64,000 nt of DNA from positions 4,402,001 to 4,466,000 of the forward strand of contig NZ_CP135963.1 of the NCBI RefSeq assembly GCF_032460525.1, written 5' to 3'. Source of the stretch: Geodermatophilus sp. DSM 44513 (GTDB taxonomy: Bacteria; Actinomycetota; Actinomycetes; Mycobacteriales; Geodermatophilaceae). The notes below the pieces were generated by a model, which was not told the DNA's origin, searched no databases, and was given only the letters and a program-made list of their open reading frames with translations. The translations under genes and the position numbers were made by a program. This document shows positions 41,844 to 51,032 of this stretch, piece by piece. Positions within the stretch are counted from its first letter, which is position 1. Each line of letters starts with the position of its first letter.

Positions 41844-44548
41844 CGCAGCCGGGTGGTCATCGGCAGCCGGGACCTGACGGCGAGGCCGGTGACCAGGACC
41901 GCGAGCAGCGGCACCCCGACCGCGACGGCGGCCAGCAGGTCCCACGGGACGACGACCAGCGGACGGGCGCCCGCTCCGTAGTCGTTGCTGGTCAGCGGGT
42001 ACGCCACCGCGATGCCCGGCGCGAGGCCGGCCAGCACGCCCAGCAGCGCGCCGCCCCCGCCGATCACCGCCGCCGACCCCATCGCCATCCGGCGGCGGGT
42101 GCGCGGCGGGGCGCCGACGGCGGCCAGCGTGGCGTGGTCGGGCCGGGCGTCGGCGACCGTGAGCCCGGTGGCGGTGAGCGTGGCGACCAGCACGAGCGTC
42201 CCGCCGACGAGGACCAGCAGCAGGCGGGCCACCCACAGCTCGTCGGACCACCCGCGTTCCACGTACACGGCGACGTCCCCGGCGAGCACGGTCAGGGCCT
42301 CCCGCAGGCGGGTCTCCTCGGCCGCGGTGACCGGTGCGTCCGGTCCCCCGACGACAATCTGGAGCGGGCCGACCGGCGCGGGCAGCTCCGCGACGAGCGA
42401 CTCCGGGACGACGACCTGCGCGGGCAGGGTGACCGGATCCTGGGCCGTCAGCGGCACCTCCGCGCCCGGCAGCGTCACGGCGCCGGCCGGCTGCGACGCC
42501 CCGGTGACCGGGTCGTAGCGGACGGCGGCGAGCCGCACCTGCCTGGAGGCGTCGACGGCGCCGGTGCCCAGGACGGCGACCCGGCCCTGCGCCAGGGCGG
42601 CGGCCACCTCCCCGGCCAGCTCCGTGGGGAAGAGCCGGGCGGCGGTGTCCGGCCCGCCGACCAGGACGTCGGTCAGGCTGAGCGACACGGGCACGCCCGC
42701 CTCGTCGAACCACCGGCAGGTGTCGACCGACCCGGCGCAGCCCGGGGCGGTCACGACCAGCTGCGGCGCCGCCGGGTCGCTCCAGGAGACACCGGACAGG
42801 CGGGTGACCTCCCGTCCCGGCACCTCGCGGGCCACCGTCGCCGTGACGGCCTCCCAGTCGAGGTCCACGCCGCTGACCACCGCCGCCCCCAGCGGTGCCT
42901 GCGGCGCGTAGTCGCGGCGGCCCTGCGCGCTGTCGCTGGCGCTGCCGATGGCCAGCGTGGTCACGCCGGCGACGGTCGCCATGACCGCCGCGACCGCGGG
43001 CGCCGTCCGGGAGCGGTTGCGGACGGCGTCCCGGACGGCCAGCCGCGCGGACGTGGGCAGTCGAGGGGCCAGCGGGGTCAGCAGCCCGACCAGCCACGGG
43101 GTCGCCACGACGAGGCCGACGACCAGCAGCACCGCACCGCCGGCGACGCCGAACTCGCTGCCCCGCGCGCCGAGGCCGGTCAGCACCAGGCCGACGACGG
43201 CCAGGACCAGTCCCAGCAAGGGCAGCCGGCGCGAGGAGCGCGTCTGGCCGCGTCGCCCGGTCAGCGTGGTGACGACGTCGGTGCGCGACGCCTGCACCGC
43301 CGCCGTGCCGGCCGCCGCCAGCCCGGCGACGGTGCCCATCACCAGCACGACCAGGACGTGGCCCAGCGGCACGTCGAAGGGCCCGAACACCGCGTCGGTG
43401 CGGGCCTCGACGACCGGCACGGCCAGCTGCGCCACGCCCACGCCCAGCAGCGCGCCGCCGACCGCAGCGCCCCCGCCGAGGAGCAGTCCGAAGGCGAGCA
43501 CCGTGCGGCTCAGGTCGGCGGGCGTGGCACCGGTGGCGGCCAGCAACGCAAGATCACGCCGCTGCCGACGCAGCCCGACGGCGAACGCCGGTCCGGCGAG
43601 CAGCACCACCTCGAGCAGGAGGGCGGCGACGACGAGCGCCAGCACGGCCACCTGCCCGGTGTTCGTGCTGCTGCCCGTCCAGTAGCCGGGCGGGGAGGTC
43701 TCGCTCGCCGGCGGCGGGTCCTGCGCGACCGCACGGGAGAGCACCACGAGACCCTGCTGGTTGAGTTCGCGCACCGCCGGCCAGTCCAGGCCGCCGGGCA
43801 CGACCGCGTGGAACTCGCTGACCGGGTCGGACACCAGGTCCCGCGACGCGGGTGGCAGGACGACGAACGGCGAGGAGCTGCGCGCGACGGTCGTCAGCAC
43901 CCCCACCACGGTCGCCGGGACGTCGTCGCGGGTCAGCAGGAGTCGGTCGCCCACCGCGACGCCGCGCTCGGCGACGGTGGCGCTGACGGCGACCTCCCCG
44001 TCCTGCGCGGGCACCCGGCCGGCCACCACGGTGAAGGCGCCGGCGCGCACCGGGTCGCGCAGGTCGTCGGCGAAGGCGTCGACCGTCGCGTAGCCGGCGC
44101 CGGTGCGGTAGCTGGTGCGGCCGACCTCCCGGGTCACCACCCGCGACCCCGCGGGCAGGGCGGCACGCACCTCCTCGGCCGTCCACGGGTCCGGTTCGGC
44201 GTCCGCGATCTCGAACGCCTCCCCGGTGACCGGGTCGGCGTACACGGGGCCGCGGAACCGGCCCTCGATCCGCGCATCCGCTGCTCCCAGCTGCGACGGC
44301 AGCGCCTCGGCGGCGCTCACGTCCCAGGTGCGGTACAGGGTGTCGCCCGCGGTGACGGCCGCGACCGGCAGGCCGACCATGAGCAGCACCAGCGCCGTGC
44401 GGCCGCGCGCCCGGCGGGCCTCACGCCGGGCCATCCGCAGCGCCAGCCGCCACCGGACCGACCACCGGGCGAAGGCACCCGGCGCAGCGGGCGGCACCGC
44501 CGGGCCGGTCGCGCCCGGCCGCTCCGGCGGGCTGAGCAGGGTGCTCAC
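41840..44548 (-). CDS. FtsX/MacB-type ABC transporter permease
   Basis: 902 residues with an N-terminal membrane helix (TALVLLMVGLPVAAVTAG), a large extracellular loop, three helices (VLALVVAALLLEVVLLAG and on), a second extracellular part and final helices (LLLVLVGGTLVLVATLTAT). Two FtsX domains are fused, the usual single-subunit form. It works with the ATPase upstream, probably in lipid or drug export or envelope remodelling. The GTG start overlaps the ATPase stop (GTGA). Confidence 0.9.
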   Translation of the reverse strand: MSTLLSPPERPGATGPAVPPAAPGAFARWSVRWRLALRMARREARRARGRTALVLLMVGLPVAAVTAGDTLYRTWDVSAAEALPSQLGAADARIEGRFRGPVYADPVTGEAFEIADAEPDPWTAEEVRAALPAGSRVVTREVGRTSYRTGAGYATVDAFADDLRDPVRAGAFTVVAGRVPAQDGEVAVSATVAERGVAVGDRLLLTRDDVPATVVGVLTTVARSSSPFVVLPPASRDLVSDPVSEFHAVVPGGLDWPAVRELNQQGLVVLSRAVAQDPPPASETSPPGYWTGSSTNTGQVAVLALVVAALLLEVVLLAGPAFAVGLRRQRRDLALLAATGATPADLSRTVLAFGLLLGGGAAVGGALLGVGVAQLAVPVVEARTDAVFGPFDVPLGHVLVVLVMGTVAGLAAAGTAAVQASRTDVVTTLTGRRGQTRSSRRLPLLGLVLAVVGLVLTGLGARGSEFGVAGGAVLLVVGLVVATPWLVGLLTPLAPRLPTSARLAVRDAVRNRSRTAPAVAAVMATVAGVTTLAIGSASDSAQGRRDYAPQAPLGAAVVSGVDLDWEAVTATVAREVPGREVTRLSGVSWSDPAAPQLVVTAPGCAGSVDTCRWFDEAGVPVSLSLTDVLVGGPDTAARLFPTELAGEVAAALAQGRVAVLGTGAVDASRQVRLAAVRYDPVTGASQPAGAVTLPGAEVPLTAQDPVTLPAQVVVPESLVAELPAPVGPLQIVVGGPDAPVTAAEETRLREALTVLAGDVAVYVERGWSDELWVARLLLVLVGGTLVLVATLTATGLTVADARPDHATLAAVGAPPRTRRRMAMGSAAVIGGGGALLGVLAGLAPGIAVAYPLTSNDYGAGARPLVVVPWDLLAAVAVGVPLLAVLVTGLAVRSRLPMTTRLR

Positions 44549-45273
44549 CAGGTGCCGCCGGGGGCCAGCAGCGACTCCACCGGCGCGGCCGGGCCGCTCT
44601 GGTCGACCACGACGCCGTCCCGGAGGAACACCACCCGGTCGGCCCACGCGGCGTGCCGGGCGTCGTGGGTGACCAGCACGCCGGCGGCCCCGGCCTCACA
44701 CCGGGCGCGCAGCACCCGGAGCACCTCCTCACCGGTCACCGAGTCCAGTGCGCCGGTCGGCTCGTCGGCCAGCAGCAACCGACGCGGCCCGACCAGGGCC
44801 CGGGCGATGGCCACCCGCTGCTGCTGCCCGCCGGACAGCTCGTCGGGGAACCGGCCGGCCAGGGCGCCGACGCCGACCTCCTCGAGGGCCGCGCGCGCCG
44901 TGCGCCGGGCCACGCCGCCGCGGACGCCGTCCAGCTCCAGGGGCAGGGCGACGTTCTCCAGGGCGGTCAGCGAGGGCAGCAGGTTGAGGTCCTGGAACAC
45001 GTACCCGACGCTGCGCCGGCGGACCGCGGCCACCTGGGCGGTGCCGAGCCGGGCCAGGTCGCGGCCCTCGACGAGCACCGCACCGGACGTCGGCGTGTCC
45101 AGCCCGCCGGCCAGGTGCAGCAGGGTCGACTTGCCCGACCCGGACGGGCCCATGACCGCGACCAGCTCGCCCGGTGAGACGGACAGGTCCACCCCGCGCA
45201 GCGCGTGCACGGTGGTCTCACCCTGGCGGTGCTCGCGGGTGACACCGGACAACTGCAGCACCGGCGCGCTCAC
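44545..45273 (-). CDS. ABC transporter ATPase, LolD/MacB type
   Basis: 242 residues. Walker A GPSGSGKST, Q-loop VFQDLNLL, signature LSGGQQQRVAIARAL, Walker B LLLADEPTGALD and H-loop VTHDARH are all intact. Forms the motor for the FtsX-type permease. The GTG start overlaps the PadR stop (GTGA), making a PadR-ATPase-permease operon. Confidence 0.93.
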   Translation of the reverse strand: MSAPVLQLSGVTREHRQGETTVHALRGVDLSVSPGELVAVMGPSGSGKSTLLHLAGGLDTPTSGAVLVEGRDLARLGTAQVAAVRRRSVGYVFQDLNLLPSLTALENVALPLELDGVRGGVARRTARAALEEVGVGALAGRFPDELSGGQQQRVAIARALVGPRRLLLADEPTGALDSVTGEEVLRVLRARCEAGAAGVLVTHDARHAAWADRVVFLRDGVVVDQSGPAAPVESLLAPGGTW

Positions 45274-45854
45274 CGCCGTCCCCCCTCGCGGACCGGGGCG
45301 GGCGCCGGCTGCGGCGTCGCGGCCGGACGGCGGGTGGCCGCCCGGGCCACCCGCGCCTCGCAGTGGTCCAGCCAGCGGATCTCGGCCTCGGAGCGGAACA
45401 CCAGGGACTCGAGCACGAGCGACCAGGCCAGGTCGCCGGGGTCGTCCGTGCCGCGAGTCTTGAGCCGGGTGAGCTCCTGCAGCGCGGTCATGGTGGCGGT
45501 GCGCTGGGTCTGCACGACCCCCAACACGTCGACGCCCGGCGTCGTGACGGCCAGCGCCAGCTTGATGGCCAGCTCGTCCCGAGGGGCGCTGCGCGGGCTC
45601 ACCGGGGAGCCGAACCAGTCGAGCACCTCGGCCCGGCCGTCGTCGGTGATGCGGTAGGCGATGCGCCCGTCGGCGTCGGGCTCGCCGTCCTGGGTGACCA
45701 GGCCGTCGCGCTCGAGGCGGTCCAGCGTCGTGTAGACCTGCCCGACGTTCAGCGGCCAGGTCGCCCCGGTCGCCACGTCGAACTCCGCCCTGAGCTGGTA
45801 GCCGTGGCTGGGGCCGCGCTCGAGCAACGCCAGCAGGCCGTGTCTGATGGACAT
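45270..45854 (-). CDS. PadR-family regulator of the ABC exporter operon
   Basis: 194 residues. The winged helix HGLLALLERGPSHGYQLRAEFD...VGQVYTTLDRLERDGLV is PadR, and the C-terminal part is a Vir-type helical dimerisation domain. PadR proteins commonly repress their own operon and release on binding a toxic ligand. The ATG at 45854 is immediately preceded by a palindromic GTATGCATAC repeat, so self-repression is likely. Confidence 0.9.
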   Translation of the reverse strand: MSIRHGLLALLERGPSHGYQLRAEFDVATGATWPLNVGQVYTTLDRLERDGLVTQDGEPDADGRIAYRITDDGRAEVLDWFGSPVSPRSAPRDELAIKLALAVTTPGVDVLGVVQTQRTATMTALQELTRLKTRGTDDPGDLAWSLVLESLVFRSEAEIRWLDHCEARVARAATRRPAATPQPAPAPVREGGRR

Positions 45855-45883
45855 GGATACGGAGTATGCATACGGGGTATGCC
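45855..45883. promoter_or_regulatory. candidate PadR operator
   Basis: GGATACGGAGTATGCATACGGGGTATGCC (29 bases; core ATAC..GTATGCATAC..GTAT) has the perfect palindrome GTATGCATAC in the centre and GCATAC(CCC)GTATGC to one side. A/T-rich island directly before the padR ATG. Probably overlaps the promoter -10 region, so binding would block transcription. Confidence 0.5.
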
Positions 45884-45953
45884 CACGTCCACGACCTTAG
45901 AGCGTGTCGATCGGCGGGACGCGCCTTGCGAGCGGACGGCCCGCCTGCCATTG

Positions 45954-45977
45954 TCTCAATCACCTGGCTGATTGAGA
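45954..45977. promoter_or_regulatory. candidate GntR (YtrA-type) operator
   Basis: TCTCAATCA (45954-45962) and TGATTGAGA (45969-45977) form a perfect 9-bp inverted repeat with a 6-base spacer, ending 15 bases before the start of the membrane protein gene that overlaps the gntR gene. The second arm also covers the ribosome site. Confidence 0.6.
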
Positions 45978-45991
45978 GAGGCGGGACGGCC

Positions 45992-46867
45992 GTGAGCGTG
46001 CTCCTGCTGCTACCGGTCCTCGCGGGCGTGATGGCGCTGGTCGTCACCGGTGTCGTCCGGCGCTCCCCGCCCAGCCGGGAGGCGGCCGTGGCCGGCGCCC
46101 GGGCGCACGCCCGCGTGGGGTCGGCCGCCGCCGTCCTCCTGGGGGCCGCCGCCGGCGTCTGGATCGGCACCACCCGCCTCGAGCACGCCGCGGCACCCGG
46201 CAGCCTGGGGGTCACGGCTCTCCTGGTGCCGGTCACCTTCGGGCTGGTGCACACCGCGGTGCTGGCCGTCGCGGAGCTGACCTGGCCGCGTCCGGACGGA
46301 GCGGTGCGCCGGGCTCGCCTCGAACGGCGCGGGCTGCTGGACGCCGCACCCCGGTGGCTGCTGCGGATGGCGGCGGTCAGCGCGGTCGCAGCGACGACCA
46401 CGGTCCTCGCCGGATCGCTCGTGGCTGCTCCGGACGGCCGCAGCCTCGTGGTCGACGACCCGCCCTTCGAGGTCACCGCGAGCCCGTTCGCCGGACCCGT
46501 CTACGGCACTCCGGCAGCGGTCGGGCTGCTCCTGCTGGCCGCCGCGACGGCCGGCGCGCTGTGGGTGGTCGCGAACCGGCCCGCCGTGGCCACCCAGGAC
46601 GACCGCATCGAGGCGGCCCTGCGGGTGGCGTCGGCGCACCGCGTGCTGCGCGGGGCCGTCGGGGCCTCTCTGACGGTCAGCGGCGGGCTGCTCGGGGTCT
46701 CCGGTCGCGCGCTGTGGACGGTCGGGTCGTCGTCCGGCCGCGAACTGGTCGCCCTCCTCGGGCTGCTGACCGCCGCGTGCGGGTTCACCGCCCTGCTGGC
46801 CGCCGCGGTGGTGCTGTGCACCCGGGCACCCCGGGTACCGGCGGGCGAACAGGCGGTCCCGGCGTGA
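45992..46867 (+). CDS. membrane protein paired with a GntR regulator
   Basis: 291 residues with about 7 hydrophobic segments (LLLLPVLAGVMALVVTGVV at the N-terminus, VGSAAAVLLGAAAGVWIG, LLVPVTFGLVHTAVLAVAEL and others). No family with known activity recognised. GTG 45992 follows a GAGAGG-like site. Overlaps the GntR gene (GTGA), so the pair is one unit, probably self-regulated through the operator just upstream. Confidence 0.7.
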   Translation: MSVLLLLPVLAGVMALVVTGVVRRSPPSREAAVAGARAHARVGSAAAVLLGAAAGVWIGTTRLEHAAAPGSLGVTALLVPVTFGLVHTAVLAVAELTWPRPDGAVRRARLERRGLLDAAPRWLLRMAAVSAVAATTTVLAGSLVAAPDGRSLVVDDPPFEVTASPFAGPVYGTPAAVGLLLLAAATAGALWVVANRPAVATQDDRIEAALRVASAHRVLRGAVGASLTVSGGLLGVSGRALWTVGSSSGRELVALLGLLTAACGFTALLAAAVVLCTRAPRVPAGEQAVPA

Positions 46868-47256
46868 CGCCGGTGGCCGGGCTGGACATCACCGTCGACG
46901 TCGGTGCCGCGACCCCGCCGTACGAGCAGATCCGCAGTCAGATCGCCGCCTACGTCGACGCGGGGCTGTTGGCCGAGGGCGCCCGGCTGCCCACCATGCG
47001 CGCGCTGGCCGCCGACCTCGGCGTCGCCACCGGGACCGTCGCCCGCGCCTACGCCGAGCTGGAGGCCGCGGGCCTGGTGGCCAGCCGGCGGCGCACCGGC
47101 ACCGTGGTCACCGGCGGCCGGCCCAGCGCTCCGGCCCGGGACCGGTTGCAGCGGCAGGCCGACGACCTCGCCGTCCAGGCCCGGACGGCAGGCGTGGACG
47201 GCGAGGCCGTGTTGGCGATGGTGCGGGCCGCCCTGCTCCGCGCCGGGGTGCGCTGA
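46864..47256 (+). CDS. GntR-family regulator, short YtrA type
   Basis: 130 residues. The winged helix is YEQIRSQIAAYVDAGLLAEGARLPTMRALAADLGVATGTVARAYAELEAAGLVASRRRTGTVV (about 17-80). The short helical C-terminus with no large ligand domain marks the YtrA subgroup, which usually regulates transport genes in its own operon. The GTG overlaps the stop of the upstream membrane gene. Confidence 0.9.
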   Translation: MTPVAGLDITVDVGAATPPYEQIRSQIAAYVDAGLLAEGARLPTMRALAADLGVATGTVARAYAELEAAGLVASRRRTGTVVTGGRPSAPARDRLQRQADDLAVQARTAGVDGEAVLAMVRAALLRAGVR

Positions 47257-47266
47257 GGGGTCGCAA

Positions 47267-47307
47267 CGGAGGCTGGCAGCGCAGGTTTCCTGCGCTCCCA
47301 GCCTCCG
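47267..47307. terminator. bidirectional hairpin between gntR and aldo-keto reductase
   Basis: 19-base arms (47267-47285 and 47289-47307) with one mismatch and a TTT loop. The sequence CGGAGGCTGGcAGCGCAGG is the same family as the hairpin at 41793. Serves both convergent genes. Confidence 0.8.
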
Positions 47308-47316
47308 ACAGCAGGT

Positions 47317-48156
47317 TCAGCCGGGGATGTAGTTGAAGGTGTCCGGGTCCGGGCCGGTGCGCTCGCCGCGGTCCAGCGCACTCAGGTCGCCCATCGCGTC
47401 ACCGTCGAGCTGGAAGTCGAACAGCTCGGCGTTCTGCTGCATCCGCTCGCGGTTCACCGACTTGGGGAACACCACGTCGCCGCGCTGCACGTGCCACCGC
47501 AGCACGACCTGGGCCGGGGTGCGCGCGTAGCGCTCGGCCACCCGCACGACCGCCGGGTCGTCGAGCACCTTGCCCTGCGCGATCGGCGACCAGGCCTCGG
47601 TGACGATCTCGTGGTCGGCGTCGAAGGCGCGCAGCTCGTCGTTGGCCAGGTAGGGGTGCACCTCGACCTGGTTGACCGCGGGGCGCACGTCGGTCTCGCC
47701 GAACAGCCGGCGCAGGTGGTGGACCTGGAAGTTGGAGACGCCGATGGCCTTGGCGCGGCCGCTGGCGTAGATCTCCTCCATGGCCTTCCACGTCTCGACG
47801 TAGTCGACGTCGATCCCCGGCAGCGGCCAGTGGACGAGGAACAGGTCCAGGTACTCGAAGCCCAGGTCGGCCAGGGACTGGTCGAAGGCGCGCAGGGCGT
47901 CGTCCCGGGCGTGGAAGCCGTTGTTCAGCTTGCTGGTGACGAAGACCTCGCCGCGGTCCAGGCCCGAGCGCGCGACGGCCTCGCCGACACCCTTCTCGTT
48001 GCCGTACATCTCGGCGGTGTCGATGTGCCGGTAGCCGATCTCCAGGGCGGTGGAGACGGCCTCGGCGGTGTCCTCCGGCGGGACCTGGTAGACACCGAAG
48101 CCCAGCTGGGGGATCTCGACGCCGTTGTTCAGGCGGATCGTGGGCACGCTGGCCAC
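47317..48156 (-). CDS. aldo/keto reductase (AKR5-like)
   Basis: 279 residues, a TIM-barrel NADPH oxidoreductase. The catalytic tetrad is visible: Asp and Tyr in HIDTAEMYGNE, Lys in VTSKLNN and His in FLVHWP. NFQVHHLRRL and AWSPIAQG..FPKSVNRERMQQN hold the nicotinamide and phosphate contacts. Close to 2,5-diketo-D-gluconate reductases, but the substrate is open. GTG 48156 has AGAGGAG upstream. Confidence 0.92.
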   Translation of the reverse strand: MASVPTIRLNNGVEIPQLGFGVYQVPPEDTAEAVSTALEIGYRHIDTAEMYGNEKGVGEAVARSGLDRGEVFVTSKLNNGFHARDDALRAFDQSLADLGFEYLDLFLVHWPLPGIDVDYVETWKAMEEIYASGRAKAIGVSNFQVHHLRRLFGETDVRPAVNQVEVHPYLANDELRAFDADHEIVTEAWSPIAQGKVLDDPAVVRVAERYARTPAQVVLRWHVQRGDVVFPKSVNRERMQQNAELFDFQLDGDAMGDLSALDRGERTGPDPDTFNYIPG

Positions 48157-48217
48157 AGGGGCTCCTCTCGGTCGCGGGCGGGCGCACCAGGTGGCGCGCA
48201 ACCTGCCGGGCTACGGC

Positions 48218-49456
48218 CTACCCGGCAGCCGAGTGCTCAACCCGGGGGCTGGTCACAGCGGCCCGCCGGTCGCGCAGCAGCGGCGCGCCGGCCAGCGCGA
48301 CCAGCGCCGCCAGCCCCGCCGCGACCGCCGGGACGGCGAAGGCCGCCTGCGCGCCCCACGCGTCGACGGCGGCCCCGGCCAGCGCGGACCCGGCCGTGAC
48401 GCCGAGGGTGAGCCCGGTGGTCGTCCAGGACAGGGACTCGGTGAGCGCGGTCCGCGGCACCCGCGACTCGACCAGCGACGTCCCCGAGACCAGCACCGGC
48501 GCGATGGCGGTGCCGGCGAGGAAGCCGGCGACCACCAGCACCGGCAGCGACCCCACGGCCCACAGCACCTGGGCGGCCAGCCCGAAGGCGACCGCGGTGG
48601 CCAGGAAGCGCGCGGCCAGCGTCCCGGGCAGCCGGGCGACGCCGTAGAGCAGGCCGGCGAGCAGGCTGCCGAAGGCGTAGACGGCCAGCGCCAGGCCGGC
48701 CAGCGCGGGGACGCCCTGCTCGTCGGCGAAGCCCACCACGACGACGTCCATCGCGCCGAAGACCGTGCCGACCGCCGCGTAGGTCACCGCCACGACCAGC
48801 ACGCTCGCGTTCAGCGCGGCCCACCGCCGGGACGGCGCCGCCGGGTCGGCGGGCGAGGCCGGGGGCTCGGTGGCGCGCTGGCGGGCCAGCCAGAACCCGC
48901 CGGCCGCGCCGAGGGTGATGCCGGTGAGGAAGCCCGCGGGCGGGGCGACGAGCGTGGCCAGCAGCGTCACCAGCGGCGGGCCCACGACGAACACGACCTC
49001 GTCGACGACCGCCTCCAGGGCGAACGCGGTCTGCCGGCGGTCCGGCTCGGCCAGCGCCTGCGCCCACCGGGCACGCACCAGCGAGCCGATGTTCGGCCCG
49101 CTGGCTCCGACCAGCGCGGCCAGCACGAACCAGCTCCACCGCGGCGCCCCGGCGGTGACCGCGGCGACGAAGGCCACCCCGGAGACCAGGTAGCCGGTCA
49201 TGGCGACCCGCAGGACGGCGCCCTGCCCGCGGCGGTCCATCGCCCGGGCCCACTGCGGGCTGGCCACGGAGAAGCTCAGCGCCAGCGTGCCGCTGACCGC
49301 GCCGGCCAACCCGTAGCTGCCGGTCTCGGCGGCGACCAGCAGCACCGCACCCAGACCCAGCATCGGGATGGGCAGCCGGGCGACCCAGCCGGCGAAGGAG
49401 AACGCCCGCGACCCGGGGACGGCGAACAGGCGGGCGTAGGGGCTGAACACGGACAC
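48218..49456 (-). CDS. MFS transporter
   Basis: 412 residues, about 12 membrane segments. FSPYARLFAVPGSRAFSFAGWVARLPIPM at the start and MDRRGQGAVLRVAMTGYL are typical of a set of actinobacterial MFS proteins of unknown substrate. GTG 49456 or GTG 49450 starts. Divergent from moaA with a 184-base spacer in which no regulator site is obvious. Confidence 0.82.
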   Translation of the reverse strand: MSVFSPYARLFAVPGSRAFSFAGWVARLPIPMLGLGAVLLVAAETGSYGLAGAVSGTLALSFSVASPQWARAMDRRGQGAVLRVAMTGYLVSGVAFVAAVTAGAPRWSWFVLAALVGASGPNIGSLVRARWAQALAEPDRRQTAFALEAVVDEVVFVVGPPLVTLLATLVAPPAGFLTGITLGAAGGFWLARQRATEPPASPADPAAPSRRWAALNASVLVVAVTYAAVGTVFGAMDVVVVGFADEQGVPALAGLALAVYAFGSLLAGLLYGVARLPGTLAARFLATAVAFGLAAQVLWAVGSLPVLVVAGFLAGTAIAPVLVSGTSLVESRVPRTALTESLSWTTTGLTLGVTAGSALAGAAVDAWGAQAAFAVPAVAAGLAALVALAGAPLLRDRRAAVTSPRVEHSAAG

Positions 49457-49640
49457 GGGGCGTCTCGGGCTTCCTGGCCACGGGCGAGTGCGGGGTGGGG
49501 CCGCCGGTCCCTCGGGTGGCACTGCGACGGTAACAACGGACCGCGCCGGTCCGCTCCCGCGTTCCCGGCCACCCGGGCGCCACCGGGACCCCCGTCCGGG
49601 GAACGGCACGCCGTCCCCGGTCGGCACTACATTCGCAGGC

Positions 49641-50693
49641 GTGACCTCGACCAACCCGCTCCCGGACCCGGTGCTCCGCCGTCCGGACCCCACCCCCGGG
49701 ACCGGTGGGCTGGTGGACCGGCACGGCCGGGTGGCCACCGACCTGCGGGTCTCGCTGACCGACCGGTGCAACCTGCGCTGCACCTACTGCATGCCGCCGG
49801 AGGGCCTGGACTGGCTGCCCAAGGTGGAGGTGCTCACCGACGAGGAGCTCGTCCGGTTGGTCCGCATCGGCGTGGAGCACCTGGGCATCCGCGAGGTCCG
49901 CTTCACCGGCGGGGAACCGCTGCTGCGCCCCGGCCTGGTCGGCATCGTGGCTGCGGCCACCGCGCTGCGCCCGCGGCCGGAGGTCAGCCTCACGACCAAC
50001 GCGATCGGCCTGGCCCGGGTGGCGCCCGCGCTGGCCGCCGCGGGCCTGGACCGGATCAACTGCAGCCTGGACACCGTCGACCGCGCCCGCTTCAAGCAGC
50101 TGACCCACCGCGACCGCCTCGACGACGTGCTCGCCGGCCTGGCCGCCGCGCAGCGCGCGGGGCTCACCCCGGTCAAGGTCAACGCCGTCCTGCTGCGCGG
50201 CATGAACGAGGCCGACGCCGTCCCGCTGCTGGACTTCTGCCTGGAGCACGGCTACGAGCTGCGCTTCATCGAGCAGATGCCGCTGGACGCCCACCACGCC
50301 TGGACGCGCGGTGAGATGGTCACCGCCGAGGACATCCTCGAGCGGCTGTCGGCGGCGCACACCCTCACGCCCGACACCGAGGAGCGCGGGTCCGCGCCGG
50401 CCGAGCGGTGGCTGGTGGACGGCGGCCCGGCGACCGTCGGCGTCATCGCCTCGGTGACCCGCTCGTTCTGCGGCAGCTGCGACCGCACCCGGCTGACCGC
50501 CGACGGGCAGGTGCGGAACTGCCTGTTCGCCCGCGAGGAGTCCGACCTGCGGACGGCGCTGCGCGACGGCGCCACCGACGCCGAGATCGCCGACCGCTGG
50601 CGGATCGCCACCCTGGGCAAGCTGCCCGGCCACGGCATCGACGACCCGAGCTTCCTGCAGCCGACCCGGCCGATGTCCGCGATCGGGGGCTGA
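49641..50693 (+). CDS. moaA: GTP 3',8-cyclase MoaA
   Basis: 350 residues, first step of molybdopterin synthesis. The radical SAM cluster is CNLRCTYC near residue 45. FTGGEPLLRP binds SAM. The C-terminal cluster uses FCGSCDRTR and a later Cys (NCLF). The essential terminal GG is present (SAIGG). GTG start at 49641, preceded by a small hairpin at about 49603-49631 (CCGGGGAACGG with CCGTCCCCGG). Followed by moaD in the same direction. Confidence 0.96.
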   Translation: MTSTNPLPDPVLRRPDPTPGTGGLVDRHGRVATDLRVSLTDRCNLRCTYCMPPEGLDWLPKVEVLTDEELVRLVRIGVEHLGIREVRFTGGEPLLRPGLVGIVAAATALRPRPEVSLTTNAIGLARVAPALAAAGLDRINCSLDTVDRARFKQLTHRDRLDDVLAGLAAAQRAGLTPVKVNAVLLRGMNEADAVPLLDFCLEHGYELRFIEQMPLDAHHAWTRGEMVTAEDILERLSAAHTLTPDTEERGSAPAERWLVDGGPATVGVIASVTRSFCGSCDRTRLTADGQVRNCLFAREESDLRTALRDGATDAEIADRWRIATLGKLPGHGIDDPSFLQPTRPMSAIGG

Positions 50694-50745
50694 GCGCCGT
50701 GAGCCGCTCTGTCGACCTGCCGGCTCCGCCGGGTGGAGGCGGACC

Positions 50746-50994
50746 GTGACATCGCTGGTCACCGTGCGGTACTTCGCCGGGGCCCGCGCGGCCGCCGGCG
50801 TGGAGACCGAGACCCGGGACGCCGGCACGCTGGCCGAGCTCGTCGGCCAGATCGCCGACGCGCACGGCGAGCGGCTGGAGCGGGTGCTCACCGCCTGCTC
50901 GTTCCTCGTGGACGGCACCCAGACGCGCGACCGGTCGCACACGCTGGCACCCGGCGCGGTGGTCGACGTGCTGCCCCCCTTCGCGGGGGGGTGA
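50746..50994 (+). CDS. moaD: molybdopterin synthase small subunit MoaD
   Basis: 82 residues with the ubiquitin-like fold and the C-terminal FAGG, whose Gly is thiocarboxylated. VRYFAGARAAAGVETE is the family start. Partner of the MoaE at 52330. Starts with GTG 52 bases after moaA. Confidence 0.92.
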   Translation: MTSLVTVRYFAGARAAAGVETETRDAGTLAELVGQIADAHGERLERVLTACSFLVDGTQTRDRSHTLAPGAVVDVLPPFAGG

Positions 50995-51032
50995 ACCCCG
51001 CCGTCGCGGTCCGCTGCTCGCAGAATGGGTGC

